Positions 15,828 to 27,418 are shown, numbered from the stretch's first letter. The stretch: DNA of 64,000 nucleotides from Actinomadura violacea (GCF_017573465.1 NZ_JAGEPF010000039.1:39810-103809); one strand, 5' to 3'. Translations and numbers: made by a program. The notes: a model not told the origin generated them from the sequence alone.

Positions 15828-17642
15828 TCAGCCCCCGGCGCTCGCGCCGGCGGCCCGGGACGCCTCCGCCGCCGGCACCGTGCCGCTCAGATGCCGGGCG
15901 GTGTTGACCAGCCCGACGTGCGAGTACGCCTGCGGGGTGTTGCCGACCTGCCGGCCCGCCGCCGTGTCGTACTCCTCGCTCAGCAGGCCGAGGTCGTTGC
16001 GCAGGCTCAGCAGCCGCTCGAACAGCTCCGCCGCCTGCCGGCGCCGGCCGATCCCGTGCAGCGCGTCCGCGAACCAGAACGTGCAGGCCAGGAACGCGCC
16101 CTCCGACCCCGGCAGGCCGTCGACGCCGCCGTCGGCCTGCGTGTCGTAACGCAGCACGAACCCGTCCCGGTACAGCTCGCCTTCCACCGCGTCCACCGTC
16201 CCGACGACGCGCGGGTCGCCCCACGGCAGGAACCCCGTCGTCGGGATCAGCAGCAGCGCCGCGTCCACCCCCTTCGACCCGTAGAACTGCGTGAACGTGC
16301 CGCGGTCGGCGTCGTAGCCGTGCTCGCACACGTCCGCGTGGATCCGGTCGCGCAGCGCCCGCCACTTCGCCGCCGGGCCGTCCAGCCCGTGCTCCTCGAC
16401 GCCCCGGACGGCCGCGTCGACCCCCGCCCACGCCAGCACCTTCGAGTGCACGAAGTGGCGGCGGTCGCCACGCACCTCCCAGAGGCTGTTGTCGGGCTCG
16501 TCCCAATGGCCCTCAAGGAAGTCGAGCAGCGCCTTCTGCACGTCCCACGCGCTCTGGATCGCGCCGATCCCGGCGTTGCGCCCGAGGTTCAGGCCGTGCA
16601 GCACCTCGCCCCACGTGTCCAGCTGGAACTGCCCGGACGCGGCGTTGCCGACCCGCACCGGCGCCGACCCCTCGTACCCGCCGAGCCAGTCGAGGGTGTA
16701 CTCCGGGAGCCGCCGCGTCCCGTCGATCCCGTACATGATCTGCAGGTCGGCGGGGTCGCCGGCGATCGCGCGCAGCAGCCACTCCCGCCAGTCCCGCGCC
16801 TCCTCCACGAACCCGGTGCCGAGCAGCGCCTGCAGCGTGAACGTCGCGTCGCGCAGCCAGCAGAACCGGTAGTCCCAGTTGCGCGGCCCGCCGAGCTGCT
16901 CGGGCAGCGACGTGGTCGCCGCGGCGACGATCCCGCCGGTCGGCCGGTACGTGAGCCCCTTCAGCGTGATCAGCGAGCGGCGCACGGCGTCGTCCCAGCG
17001 GCCCTCGTAGCGGAAGCCGCCCGTCCACTCCGCCCAGAACGCCTCGGTGTCCCGCAGCGCCCGCTCCGGGTCGACGTGCCGGGGCCGCGGCTCGTGCGAC
17101 GGCCTGTAGGTCATGACGAACGGGACCCGGTCGCCCGCCGCCACCGTGAACTCGGCGACGGTCGACATCCCGCGCCCCTCCAGCGCGACGGGCGTCTTCA
17201 GCCACGCCGCGTCCGGGCCCGCGACCGCCTCGAACCGGCCGTCCTGGTGCCGCACCCACGGCACGATCCGGCCGTAGTCGAACCGGAGCCGCAGCTCCGA
17301 CCGGACCGGCACCCGCCCGCTGACGCCCTCCACGATCCGGACCACGTCCGCCGCCTCGCCGCGCGGCGGCATCGTGTCGATCAGCCGGACGGTGCCGTCC
17401 GGCGTCTCCCACTCGGTCTCGAGGATCAGCGTGTCCCCGCGGTAGCGGCGCCGTGTGCACATCCCGCCCGCCGCGGGCGCGATCCGCCAGAACCCGGCCG
17501 AGTCGTCGCCGAGCAGCGCGGCGAAGCAGGCCGGGGAGTCGAACCGGGGCAGGCACAGCCAGTCGATCGAGCCGTCCCCGCCCACCAGCGCCGCCGTGTG
17601 GAGATCGCCCAGCAGGCCGTAGTCCTCGATGCGCAGCGCCAA
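15828..17642 (-). CDS. Glycoside hydrolase family 15 (trehalase/glucoamylase-like)
   Basis: This 604-residue intracellular GH15 enzyme has the N-terminal beta-sandwich (about 1-230, beginning RIEDYGLLGDLHTAALVG and SIDWLCLPRFDSP). The (alpha/alpha)6 barrel (about 240-590) contains PRNWDYRFCWLRDATFT, GYEGSAPVRVGNAASGQFQLD and a C-terminal PQAYSHVGLVNTA. Actinobacterial proteins of this length act as trehalases or glucan glucohydrolases; sequence alone does not settle the substrate. TTG 17642 is chosen because GGAGG lies seven bases upstream and the conserved N-terminus starts here. It probably forms an operon with the downstream glucose dehydrogenase. Confidence 0.88.
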   Translation of the reverse strand: MALRIEDYGLLGDLHTAALVGGDGSIDWLCLPRFDSPACFAALLGDDSAGFWRIAPAAGGMCTRRRYRGDTLILETEWETPDGTVRLIDTMPPRGEAADVVRIVEGVSGRVPVRSELRLRFDYGRIVPWVRHQDGRFEAVAGPDAAWLKTPVALEGRGMSTVAEFTVAAGDRVPFVMTYRPSHEPRPRHVDPERALRDTEAFWAEWTGGFRYEGRWDDAVRRSLITLKGLTYRPTGGIVAAATTSLPEQLGGPRNWDYRFCWLRDATFTLQALLGTGFVEEARDWREWLLRAIAGDPADLQIMYGIDGTRRLPEYTLDWLGGYEGSAPVRVGNAASGQFQLDTWGEVLHGLNLGRNAGIGAIQSAWDVQKALLDFLEGHWDEPDNSLWEVRGDRRHFVHSKVLAWAGVDAAVRGVEEHGLDGPAAKWRALRDRIHADVCEHGYDADRGTFTQFYGSKGVDAALLLIPTTGFLPWGDPRVVGTVDAVEGELYRDGFVLRYDTQADGGVDGLPGSEGAFLACTFWFADALHGIGRRRQAAELFERLLSLRNDLGLLSEEYDTAAGRQVGNTPQAYSHVGLVNTARHLSGTVPAAEASRAAGASAGG

Positions 17643-17806
17643 AATCCACCTCCGTGCTCGGTCTCCCGTCCCCTCTGCCCTACCCCCGGGGCCCGATCCA
17701 TGTCAGGGGAACGAGTGATTCGGCACGTCACGGCCCGCATGGAGGCCGTGTTCACGGGCACTCCGGCAGAGAGGACCGGACGCAACCGGGCGGAGAGGGG
17801 ACGACC

Positions 17807-18199
17807 ATGAAGTACGGGCAGTTCATCGCGACGGTCCGCGACAACGGGGACTACAGCGGCCGCGAGGAGGCCGAGCGGGTCACCGAGGCGGTGCTGAGCG
17901 TCCTGCGGGACCGGCTCACCGAGGAGGGCGCCGACCATCTGGCCGCGCAGCTCCCCGAGCCGCTGGACGAGCTGATGCGCGACCGCGAGGACGCGCGGGC
18001 CGAGTCGTACGGGTCGGCGGAGTTCTGCCGCCGGGTCGCCGGGATGACCGGCGCCACCGAGCGCACCGCCGAATGGGACGCCGACGCCGTGCTCAGCACC
18101 CTCGCGGGCACCGTCTCCGGCGGCGAGCTGAACCACCTGCTGAGCCAGCTCCCGTCCGGGTACGCGCCGTTCTTCGGCAAGAACGAGCTCGCCGACTGA
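17807..18199 (+). CDS. DUF2267 domain protein
   Basis: The 130-residue all-helical protein has the DUF2267 pattern: SGREEAERVTEAVLSVLRDRL, then HLAAQLPEPLDELM, with a second repeat ending LLSQLPSGYAPFF. The two half-repeats carry the conserved LP motif. The family is widespread in actinobacteria and function is unknown. The start is ATG 17807 with GGAGAGGGG in front. A stable hairpin (18229-18251) separates it from the protease gene downstream. Confidence 0.85.
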   Translation: MKYGQFIATVRDNGDYSGREEAERVTEAVLSVLRDRLTEEGADHLAAQLPEPLDELMRDREDARAESYGSAEFCRRVAGMTGATERTAEWDADAVLSTLAGTVSGGELNHLLSQLPSGYAPFFGKNELAD

Positions 18200-18228
18200 T
18201 CGCGGGGGGCCGGTGCGGGCCGGGGGTG

Positions 18229-18251
18229 CCTTCCCCGCGGAAGGGGGAAGG
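18229..18251 (+). terminator. Hairpin between DUF2267 and htrA-like genes
   Basis: CCTTCCCC (18229-18236) pairs with GGGGAAGG (18244-18251) across a seven-base loop, 29 bases after the DUF2267 stop and 20 bases before the next gene's SD. It could end the first transcript or attenuate read-through into the protease gene. Confidence 0.45.
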
Positions 18252-18276
18252 ACCCGGTCGGGGGAGGGGAGTGCTG

Positions 18277-19338
18277 GTGGACCGGAACGTGAGGTTGTTC
18301 GCGGGGGCCCTGACGGGGACGGCGCTGCTGCTGGCGGGCTGCGGCGGCGGAGGCGACGGCGGGAAGGCGCGGACGGCCGCCGCGGCGCCCTCGCCGAGCG
18401 GCGGCGGCGCCGCGCAGCTCCAGCAGGAGTACGAGCAGGTCGTCACGTCCGTGCTGCCCTCGGTCGTGAAGATCGAGACCGACCAGGGCGAGGGGTCCGG
18501 CGTCGTCTACGACGACAAGGGCGACATCGTGACGAACGCGCACGTCGTCGCGGGCGCGAAGCAGATCCGGGTGACGGCGTCCAGCGGCGGCAGCCCGCTG
18601 AAGGCCAACCTCGTCGGCTCGTTCGTGGCCGACGACCTGGCGGTCGTGAAGGCGACGGGCGGGAACCTGCGCCCCGCCACGTTCGGGGACTCCACGCAGG
18701 CCAAGGTCGGGCAGATCGTGCTCGCCATGGGCAACCCGCTCGGGCTGGCGGGCAGCGTGACGAACGGGATCGTGTCCGCGCTGAACCGGACGGTGTCCAC
18801 CAAGCAGGAGGGCGCGTTCCCCGGCGCGACGATCGGCGACGCGATCCAGACCAGCGCGCCGATCAACCCGGGCAACAGCGGCGGCGCGCTCGTCACGCTG
18901 GACGGGCAGGTCATCGGCATCCCGACCGCCGCGGCGTCCGACCCGCAGATCGGCGGGGCCGCCGCCGGCATCGGGTTCGCCGCGCCCAGCGCCACCGTGA
19001 AGAAGATCGTCCCGCAGCTGATCCAGAGCGGGAAGGTGTCGCAGTCCGGGCGGGCCGCGATCGGCGCCGTGGTCCGGACGATCGTCGACCCGAACAGCGG
19101 TCAGCAGAGCGCGGTCGCCGTGGTGGAGGTGACGAAGGGCGCCGGCGCCGACAAGGCCGGGATCAAGGCCGGCGACCTGATCCTCTCGGTCAACGGAACT
19201 CCGACGCCCGACCAGACCGCGCTCGCGTCCGTCCTGGCGGGCCTGAAGCCCGGCGGCACGGTGAAGGTGCGGATCGAGGAGTCGAACGGGTCGAAGAAGG
19301 ACGTGCAGGTCAAGCTCGGCGAGCTGCCCGGCGGCTGA
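18277..19338 (+). CDS. HtrA/DegP-type serine protease, lipoprotein with PDZ domain
   Basis: This 353-residue extracytoplasmic quality-control protease begins with a lipoprotein signal ending in LLLAGC, so it is anchored to the outer face of the membrane. The trypsin-like domain (about 40-245) has the full triad: His in NAHVV (about H89), Asp in ADDLAVV (about D120) and Ser in GNSGG (about S201). A PDZ domain (about 255-345: AGIKAGDLILSVNG) follows. GTG 18277 is preferred because the GGGGAGGGG SD lies at good distance; GTG 18271 is too close to it. The stop abuts that of the convergent AraC gene. Confidence 0.92.
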   Translation: MDRNVRLFAGALTGTALLLAGCGGGGDGGKARTAAAAPSPSGGGAAQLQQEYEQVVTSVLPSVVKIETDQGEGSGVVYDDKGDIVTNAHVVAGAKQIRVTASSGGSPLKANLVGSFVADDLAVVKATGGNLRPATFGDSTQAKVGQIVLAMGNPLGLAGSVTNGIVSALNRTVSTKQEGAFPGATIGDAIQTSAPINPGNSGGALVTLDGQVIGIPTAAASDPQIGGAAAGIGFAAPSATVKKIVPQLIQSGKVSQSGRAAIGAVVRTIVDPNSGQQSAVAVVEVTKGAGADKAGIKAGDLILSVNGTPTPDQTALASVLAGLKPGGTVKVRIEESNGSKKDVQVKLGELPGG

Positions 19339-20292
19339 TCAGCGCCGCGCGCGGGCCTCGGACGGCGTGGTCCCGAAGCGGGCCCGGAAGTGCCGGGTGA
19401 AGTGCGCCTGGCTGGCGAAGCCCCAGCGGTGCGCGACGTCGGCGATCGTCGTCCGGGCCGGCATGCCGCCGCCGGTCAGCTCGGTGTGCGCGCGCTGGAG
19501 CCGGCGCTCCAGGATGTGCCGGGACGGCGTCGTGCCCGCCGCCTCGAAGATCCGGCCGAGGTGCCGGACGGACACGCCGAGGACCCGCGCGACCTCGCCG
19601 GGCGACAGCGACGCGTCGTGCAGGTGCCGCTCGATGTAGTCTCCGGCGACGATCAGCCGGCCCTGCAGCGCGGCGGGCGCCGGCCGGCCGCCGGACCGCT
19701 CGTCCGCCAGCATCCGCAGCACCCCGAGCACCGCCCCGCGCGTGCGCGCCGGATCGGCGGCGCCCGGCCGCGCCAGCAGCGACCGCAGCGCGACGACCAG
19801 CTCGCCCTCGCGCGCCGTCGTCCGCCCGAACAGCATCGGCGCGGGCACCCCGCCCGCCATGCACTCGCGCACGAACAGCTCGCGCGGCACGTCCACCAGG
19901 AACTGCCGCATGGCCGAGGAGAACCCGAACAGGTACGGCCGCCGCGTGTCGTAGACGACCAGGTCGCCCGCCGCCGCGGCGAGGCAGCCGTGCTCGTGCA
20001 GGAACACCGCCTCGCCCTTCACCAGCAGCGACACGAACACCGAGTCCTTCGGCGCGGACCGCGCGACCTGCGGCGTCCGCTCGATCGCATGTGCGTTCCC
20101 GCTGATGTCGGCCAGCCGGACGTCCCCGAGCAGGTAGTTCGCCTGCCGCGCGACCAGCCCCCGCTCGGCGTAGGACGTGCAGGACAGCCCGACCAGCTCC
20201 CGCCGGTTGTAGTCCTCCCAGAACCCGATCCGCTCGCGCGGGGCGACGTCCTCGGTGCTCGCGGCGGAGATCATCAGGTCGGCGGCCGGCAT
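19339..20292 (-). CDS. AraC-family transcriptional regulator
   Basis: The 317-residue regulator has an N-terminal AraC-like ligand-binding half (about 1-200, including the cupin strand EAVFLHEHGCLAAAAGDLVVYD). The C-terminal AraC DNA-binding domain (about 215-315) has two HTH units (VARVLGVSVRHLGRIF and VAHRWGFASQAHFTRHF). ATG 20292 is preceded by GGAGGAG. It lies 74 bases downstream of the cupin dioxygenase gene on the same strand and probably regulates that gene or its pathway. Confidence 0.9.
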   Translation of the reverse strand: MPAADLMISAASTEDVAPRERIGFWEDYNRRELVGLSCTSYAERGLVARQANYLLGDVRLADISGNAHAIERTPQVARSAPKDSVFVSLLVKGEAVFLHEHGCLAAAAGDLVVYDTRRPYLFGFSSAMRQFLVDVPRELFVRECMAGGVPAPMLFGRTTAREGELVVALRSLLARPGAADPARTRGAVLGVLRMLADERSGGRPAPAALQGRLIVAGDYIERHLHDASLSPGEVARVLGVSVRHLGRIFEAAGTTPSRHILERRLQRAHTELTGGGMPARTTIADVAHRWGFASQAHFTRHFRARFGTTPSEARARR

Positions 20293-20366
20293 GGCGGGCT
20301 CCTCCCGATCGCGGCGGTCGGTCCTCCCGCGAGCCTATGCCGCCGTCCGACCGTCCCCGCCGGAGG

Positions 20367-20900
20367 TCAGCGGAAGAGGGAGTCGATGTAGTCCGCGCCC
20401 AGGCCGACCTTCTCGTAGTGCGTGCGGCACATGGCGATGTAGTCGTGGACGTCGAAGAAGCCGTCCGGGTCGCCGTTCTCGTCCAGCCAGATGAGCGGGC
20501 CCTTGACGATGAACAGCGTCTTCATCGGCTCGCCGGACTCGTAGGCGACCAGCGTGTGCCCCTCGCCCGGCGACTCGTAGACGAAGTCGCCGGCGGTCGC
20601 CGTCCATGGCCGCTCCAGGTACCCCCACTTGCCGGAGATCGTGTAGGCGAACACCTCGTGCGGGTGGTAGTGCCGGTTGACGAGGCCGGCCTGCTTCGCC
20701 CGCAGGACGTCCGACCAGGTGTTGTCCTTCACGTTGATCCACAGCGGCCGCGACCCGACCGTTTCGGTGAACGGCACGTAGTACCGGTCGTCGTCGGTGG
20801 CGACCTTCGGCAGGTACACCTCGGGCAGGGCGTCGGGCTTCAGCGAGTTCTCGATCGGCTTCAGGTTCTTCCAGAACTCCGAACCGGCTGCTTCGGGCAT
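20367..20900 (-). CDS. Cupin dioxygenase of the 2,4'-dihydroxyacetophenone dioxygenase (DAD) family
   Basis: The 177-residue cupin has metal-binding His in NRHYHPHEVFAYTISGKW and a downstream cupin strand (GEGHTLVAYESGEPMKTLFIVKG). The arrangement matches DAD, which cleaves 2,4'-dihydroxyacetophenone to 4-hydroxybenzoate and formate; many family members have unknown substrates. ATG 20900 follows GGGAGGAG. The AraC regulator downstream is probably co-transcribed. No other genes of an acetophenone pathway lie nearby, so the assignment is family-level only. Confidence 0.8.
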   Translation of the reverse strand: MPEAAGSEFWKNLKPIENSLKPDALPEVYLPKVATDDDRYYVPFTETVGSRPLWINVKDNTWSDVLRAKQAGLVNRHYHPHEVFAYTISGKWGYLERPWTATAGDFVYESPGEGHTLVAYESGEPMKTLFIVKGPLIWLDENGDPDGFFDVHDYIAMCRTHYEKVGLGADYIDSLFR

Positions 20901-21039
20901 CGGGACGGCTCCTCCCGCTCGTGGTCGCGTGCGATGACCGCGAGTGAACCGCGGAGGGGCCGTCCCCGTCTTTCCCCTGCCGGACCTCACCGTTTGCCTG
21001 TTCCGGACATCCGCCCGGGGGCGCGCGGCGAGGTGCCGG

Positions 21040-22143
21040 TCAGCGGAGCGCTTCGCTGATCGGCGTGGACGAGTCGTAGCCGATCGACAGGATCGGCCCG
21101 TGCCCGGGCAGCCGCTCGATGTCGTTGATGCCGATGTACGCGGCGCCGCGGTCAGGGCCGTGCACGGTCGTCCACTGGCCGCCGCTGTAATGCAGGTATG
21201 TGGACGAGTGCTGGGTGAAGGCCGTGGACATCCACACGCCGCCGTGGCCGTCCGTCGTCAGACCCGCGTACGCGCCGGTCGACTCGGGGACGGGGATCTC
21301 CGTCCACGACGTGCCGTCCCAGTGCAGCAGCGTGTGCTCGGCGCCGATGATGAGGTCGGTCCGGTAGGCCCACACGTCCTCGGGCGAGACCGCGACGATT
21401 CGCTTGATGGCGCCCCAGAGCGGCTTCTGGATCCGCGCTTCGGACCACGCCGTGCCGTCCCAGTGGTAGAGGAACGGGGTGTCGGTGGTCCTGTCCATGC
21501 CGCCGAGCCACACGTCGTGGCCGGAGCGGGCCGAGATCGACAGCACCGCGAGCTCGCCGGCGGGGATGTCCTTCTTCACCCACGCGCCGTGCTCGTAGTG
21601 CAGGACGGCGGGCGCGGACGTGCCGTAGTCCTGCCCGGCGGCCCACGCCCCTCCGCCGCCGCGCGGCGCGGACACGTCGAGCCCGGTGAGCCCGGCGGGG
21701 AACGCGACCCGCTGCCAGGCCGCACCGTTCCAGTGGACGGCCGTGCCGGAGCCGTCGGCCTGCGGGTCACCGATCGCCCAGGCCGAGCGCGGGCCGGCCG
21801 CGGCGACCGCCCGCAGGCCGCCCCGCCCGACCGACGCGGGCAGCGCCTCGGTCCGCCAGGCGTGCCCGTCCCAGCGCAGCAGCGCCGGCGCGGACGGCGA
21901 GCTCTGCCCCCCGACGGCCCATGCGGCGTGCGGCCCGGCGGCGGCGATGTCGGTCATGGTGGTGGACGCGGGGAGCTGCGGGACGGACACGTCCTGCCAG
22001 ACCGGTGCGGCGGCCGGTTCGGCGGCGGACGCGGCGGGAGCGGCGACGGGCGCGATGCCGAGCGCGGCGGCGGCGAGCCCGGCGGGGAGCGCCCTGCGGA
22101 CGGCGGTGCCTTCGGTGAAGCGGTTCCTGATGCGGTACCTCAA
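21040..22143 (-). CDS. Secreted propeller-like protein with W-D-G repeats
   Basis: The 367-residue exported protein has a Sec signal (hydrophobic ALPAGLAAAALGIAPVAAPAASA). Its body has about six repeats built round LLRWDGHAW, AVHWNGAAW, VLHYEHGAW, LYHWDGTAW, LLHWDGTSW and YLHYSGGQW, each followed by a strand with DVWLGG- or AWAVGG-type turns. This is the pattern of a six-bladed beta-propeller. I recognise no catalytic motif, so a binding role at the cell surface or outside is more likely than an enzyme. TTG 22143 is preceded by GAGGAGG at ideal spacing. Confidence 0.7.
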   Translation of the reverse strand: MRYRIRNRFTEGTAVRRALPAGLAAAALGIAPVAAPAASAAEPAAAPVWQDVSVPQLPASTTMTDIAAAGPHAAWAVGGQSSPSAPALLRWDGHAWRTEALPASVGRGGLRAVAAAGPRSAWAIGDPQADGSGTAVHWNGAAWQRVAFPAGLTGLDVSAPRGGGGAWAAGQDYGTSAPAVLHYEHGAWVKKDIPAGELAVLSISARSGHDVWLGGMDRTTDTPFLYHWDGTAWSEARIQKPLWGAIKRIVAVSPEDVWAYRTDLIIGAEHTLLHWDGTSWTEIPVPESTGAYAGLTTDGHGGVWMSTAFTQHSSTYLHYSGGQWTTVHGPDRGAAYIGINDIERLPGHGPILSIGYDSSTPISEALR

Positions 22144-22220
22144 CGCGGTGCCTCCTCGGATGCGACGCCGCGAATATGCCAGCAATCACTGGGAAGATCA
22201 ACAGTGCTGGCCGGACCCGG

Positions 22221-22754
22221 CTACCCGTGCTCGTCCGGCCGCGCGGCCCGCTCGCGCCGCTCCGCGCCCCTGCGCGCCGCCTCCAGGAGCACCCGCCCCA
22301 CGGCGCCGAGGAACACCAGGTCGCCGAGCATCTGCACGGTCGTCAGGATCCGCGCCGCCGTCGACACGGGCACGATGTCGCCGAACCCGACCGAAGCGAA
22401 CACCGTCACGGTGAAGTACATGGCGTCCACCTTCGACAGCCGCTCGGAGAAGTGCCCCGGCCCGCCGCTGTCCATCAGCCGGTACGACGAGGCGAACAGC
22501 ACCAGGAACACCACGAGGGACGTCACCAGCGCCTCCAGCGCGCGCAACCACGGCGACGGCGAGCGGACGATCGCGTGCGCCTGCCAGGCGACCAGCACGC
22601 CCAGGCCCGCCAGCGACCCGAACAGCGCCAGCGTGTAGCCGGGCCCGAACCGCACGTTCAGCGGCGCCACCCCGTACAGGGCCAGCATGCAGCCGGTGGC
22701 CACCAGCATGCGCGCGATCGTCCGGACCAGCGGCCGGCGCCAGAGAGCTCCCAC
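22221..22754 (-). CDS. Two-pore-domain-type potassium channel family protein
   Basis: The 177-residue membrane protein has about four hydrophobic segments. The pore loop with the K+ selectivity filter is TVFASVGFGDIVP (about residues 117-129), followed by the inner helix. The filter reads SVGFGD, a normal K+-channel variant. It lacks a C-terminal RCK domain, so regulation by a separate protein or by voltage cannot be judged. GTG 22754 is divergent from the glycosyltransferase gene, with 71 bases between them. Confidence 0.85.
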   Translation of the reverse strand: MGALWRRPLVRTIARMLVATGCMLALYGVAPLNVRFGPGYTLALFGSLAGLGVLVAWQAHAIVRSPSPWLRALEALVTSLVVFLVLFASSYRLMDSGGPGHFSERLSKVDAMYFTVTVFASVGFGDIVPVSTAARILTTVQMLGDLVFLGAVGRVLLEAARRGAERRERAARPDEHG

Positions 22755-22825
22755 ACCCTGTTGATCCCCACCTCACCCTCCGTGATGCTGGACGACCGCC
22801 CTCGCCGGATGCGAGGCTGCCGCAC

Positions 22826-23947
22826 GTGCTGATCCTGGGCGTCCTGGCACTGGCCTCGCTCGCGGCCTGGCTCTACCTGGCGGCCGCCCACGGCGGCTTC
22901 TGGCGCACCCGGACCGGCCTCCCCGGCGACGCCGGTGCGGCCGATCCGCCCGCATGGCCCCACGTCACCGCCGTGATCCCGGCCCGCGACGAGGCGGACG
23001 TCCTGCCCGTGACGCTTCCGACCGTCCTCGCGCAGCGCTACCCGGGCCGCTTCGACGCCGTCCTCGTGGACGACGCCAGCACCGACGGCACCGCCGAGGT
23101 CGCCGCCGCGCTCGGCGCGTCCCGGGTCGTGCGGGCCCGGGAGCGGCCGGACGGCTGGGCGGGCAAGGTGTGGGCGATGTCCGAGGGCGTCCGCGCGGCC
23201 GGCGAGCCCGACTTCTACCTGTTCACCGACGCCGACATCGGCTACGCGCCCGGCGCGCTGGCCCGCCTCGTCCGCGCCGCGCACGACCGCGACCTCGTCT
23301 CCCGGATGGCCACGCTGAACACCGCGACCGGCTGGGAGCGGTGGATCGTTCCGGCGTTCGTGTACTTCTTCGCGCAGCTCTACCCGTTCCGCCGGGTGGC
23401 CCGGGGCCGCCGGACGGCCGCGGCGGCGGGCGGCTGCATGCTGGTCCGCCGCGCGACCCTCGAGGCCGCGGGCGGCCTGGCCGCCATCCACGACGCCCTG
23501 ATCGACGACGTCGCGCTCGGCCGCCTCCTCAAGCGCGCCGGGGCCCGCTGCCGCCTCGACCTCGACCGGGACGTGGTCAGCCGCCGCCCCTACCCGCACC
23601 TGCGCGACCTGTGGGCGATGATCACCCGCAGCGCCTACCACCAGCTCCGCTACTCGCCGGCGCTGCTGCTCGGCACCGTGCTCGGGCTGCTGCTGATCTA
23701 CGCGGTCCCGCCCGTCGCGGCGCTCGCCGGGCTGGCGTCCCTCAGCGCCCTGCCCGCCGCCGCCGGATTCCTCGCCTGGGCCTTGATGACCGCCACGTAC
23801 GTTCCGATGCTGCGCTTCTACGGGCTCTCCCCGTTGCGCGCGCCCGCCCTGCCGGTCATCGCGCTCATGTACGCCGCGATGACCGTCGACTCCGCCCGTC
23901 TCCACGCGAAAGGCCGCGGCGGGGCGTGGAAAGGCCGCATCAGATGA
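22826..23947 (+). CDS. Membrane glycosyltransferase family 2 (HpnB-like)
   Basis: This 373-residue GT-A glycosyltransferase has an N-terminal membrane helix, a catalytic domain (about 45-280) and C-terminal membrane helices (about 285-355). The catalytic domain shows TAVIPARDEADVL, the nucleotide-binding VDDASTDGT, the DXD-type FTDADIG and the ED-like motif ALIDDVALGR. The layout matches hopanoid-associated HpnB-like enzymes, but no hopanoid genes are nearby and acceptor and sugar are unknown. GTG 22826 begins at the conserved N-terminus. Confidence 0.83.
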   Translation: MLILGVLALASLAAWLYLAAAHGGFWRTRTGLPGDAGAADPPAWPHVTAVIPARDEADVLPVTLPTVLAQRYPGRFDAVLVDDASTDGTAEVAAALGASRVVRARERPDGWAGKVWAMSEGVRAAGEPDFYLFTDADIGYAPGALARLVRAAHDRDLVSRMATLNTATGWERWIVPAFVYFFAQLYPFRRVARGRRTAAAAGGCMLVRRATLEAAGGLAAIHDALIDDVALGRLLKRAGARCRLDLDRDVVSRRPYPHLRDLWAMITRSAYHQLRYSPALLLGTVLGLLLIYAVPPVAALAGLASLSALPAAAGFLAWALMTATYVPMLRFYGLSPLRAPALPVIALMYAAMTVDSARLHAKGRGGAWKGRIR

Positions 23948-24032
23948 CGTCCGGTCACCGTGCCGCGGCATCCGCGAGCCGCTCTCCGGCGACGTCGTGT
24001 CCCGCACCGACGCCGACGGGTGACCGCTCGGG

Positions 24033-24443
24033 TCAGCGGGTCTCCTGGATGCGGATCAGGTTGCCCGCCGGGTCGCGGACGGCGCAGTCCCGCACCCCGT
24101 ACGGCTGCTCCGCCGGCTCCTGGACGATCTCGGCGTCCGCGGCCTGCAGCCGCTTGAACGCGCCGTCGAGGTCGGGCGTGGCCAGCAGGATGATCGCGTA
24201 GGTGCCCTTCGCCATCATCTCGGCGATGGTGCGGCGCTCGTCCTCGGTGACGCCCGGGTCGGCGGCCGGCGGGTGCAGGACGACGGCCGTGCCGGACCCG
24301 CCGGGCGGCCCGACCGTGATCCAGCGCATCCGCCCGCTCCCGACGTCCAGGCGGACCTCGAAGCCGAGGACGTCGCGGTAGAAGGCCAGCGACGCCTCCG
24401 CGTCCTCGTGCGGCAGGAACGTCGAGTGGATCGCGATGTCCAT
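24033..24443 (-). CDS. VOC (glyoxalase/bleomycin-resistance fold) family protein
   Basis: This 136-residue single-domain vicinal-oxygen-chelate protein shows two beta-alpha-beta-beta-beta modules: STFLPHEDAEASLAFYRDVLGFEV and the C-terminal CAVRDPAGNLIRIQE with the usual metal-ligand Glu. Roles in the family range from small-molecule binding to lyase or dioxygenase chemistry. A TAGCCT -10 box (24451-24456) ends seven bases before the ATG, so it can be made from its own leaderless mRNA besides read-through from the AraC-type gene 10 bases upstream. The AraC/VOC pairing is a common arrangement in actinobacteria. Confidence 0.85.
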   Translation of the reverse strand: MDIAIHSTFLPHEDAEASLAFYRDVLGFEVRLDVGSGRMRWITVGPPGGSGTAVVLHPPAADPGVTEDERRTIAEMMAKGTYAIILLATPDLDGAFKRLQAADAEIVQEPAEQPYGVRDCAVRDPAGNLIRIQETR

Positions 24444-24453
24444 GCAGATCAGG

Positions 24454-24900
24454 CTAACCCCGCGGGCCGCCGGACGGCGGTTCCCGGCGCCGCACCGGCC
24501 GCGTCGCGTGCCTGGTCGCGCAGGACGGCGGCTCGCCCGGCGCGCCCGCGGCGCGGCGCCGGTACACGCTGGGCGGGACGCCGACGAGCTCGGTGAACCG
24601 GGTGCTGAACGTGCCGAGCGACGAGCAGCCGACCTCGAAGCAGACGTCGGTGACGCTGAGGTCGCCGCGGCGCAGCAGCGCCATGGCCCGCTCGATGCGC
24701 CGCGTCATCAGGTACGCGTAGGGCGACTCGCCGTAGGCGGCGCGGAACGCGCGGCTGAGGTGCCCGGCCGACATGTTCGCGCCGCGGGCGAGCGCCTCGA
24801 CGTCGAGGGGCCGCGCGTACTCCCGGTCGATCCGGTCGCGGACGCGCCGCAGCCGCGCCAGGTCGTGGAGGCGCTGGTCGGAGGCGGGTTTGCGGGCCAC
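24454..24900 (-). CDS. Short AraC-type helix-turn-helix regulator
   Basis: This 148-residue stand-alone AraC DNA-binding domain has two HTH units (ALARGANMSAGHLSRAF and VCFEVGCSSLGTFSTRF) with no sensor domain. A Pro/Arg-rich tail follows. The GTG 24900 start lies six bases after a TACGAT -10 box, so its mRNA is probably leaderless. It is immediately upstream of a VOC gene and very probably controls it. Confidence 0.88.
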   Translation of the reverse strand: MARKPASDQRLHDLARLRRVRDRIDREYARPLDVEALARGANMSAGHLSRAFRAAYGESPYAYLMTRRIERAMALLRRGDLSVTDVCFEVGCSSLGTFSTRFTELVGVPPSVYRRRAAGAPGEPPSCATRHATRPVRRREPPSGGPRG

Positions 24901-24987
24901 ATCCGGATCGTACGCCGCACCTCCGACAATCCGCCGCGGCGTCCCTGGGCGGGCGGGCCCGGGACGCCGGCGCGGGTCGTGGGCGGG

Positions 24988-27378
<2,391 letters not shown>

Positions 27379-27400
27379 GATCTCTCCATCGGGTCGGCGG

Positions 27401-27418
27401 GGCCCGCGTCCGCGGGCC
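27401..27418. promoter_or_regulatory. GC-rich inverted repeat upstream of the DrrC-like gene
   Basis: GGCCCGCG (27401-27408) and CGCGGGCC (27411-27418) are perfect arms with a two-base spacer, 23-40 bases upstream of the start. This could be an operator or merely GC-rich sequence; no promoter hexamers are evident beside it. Confidence 0.25.
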
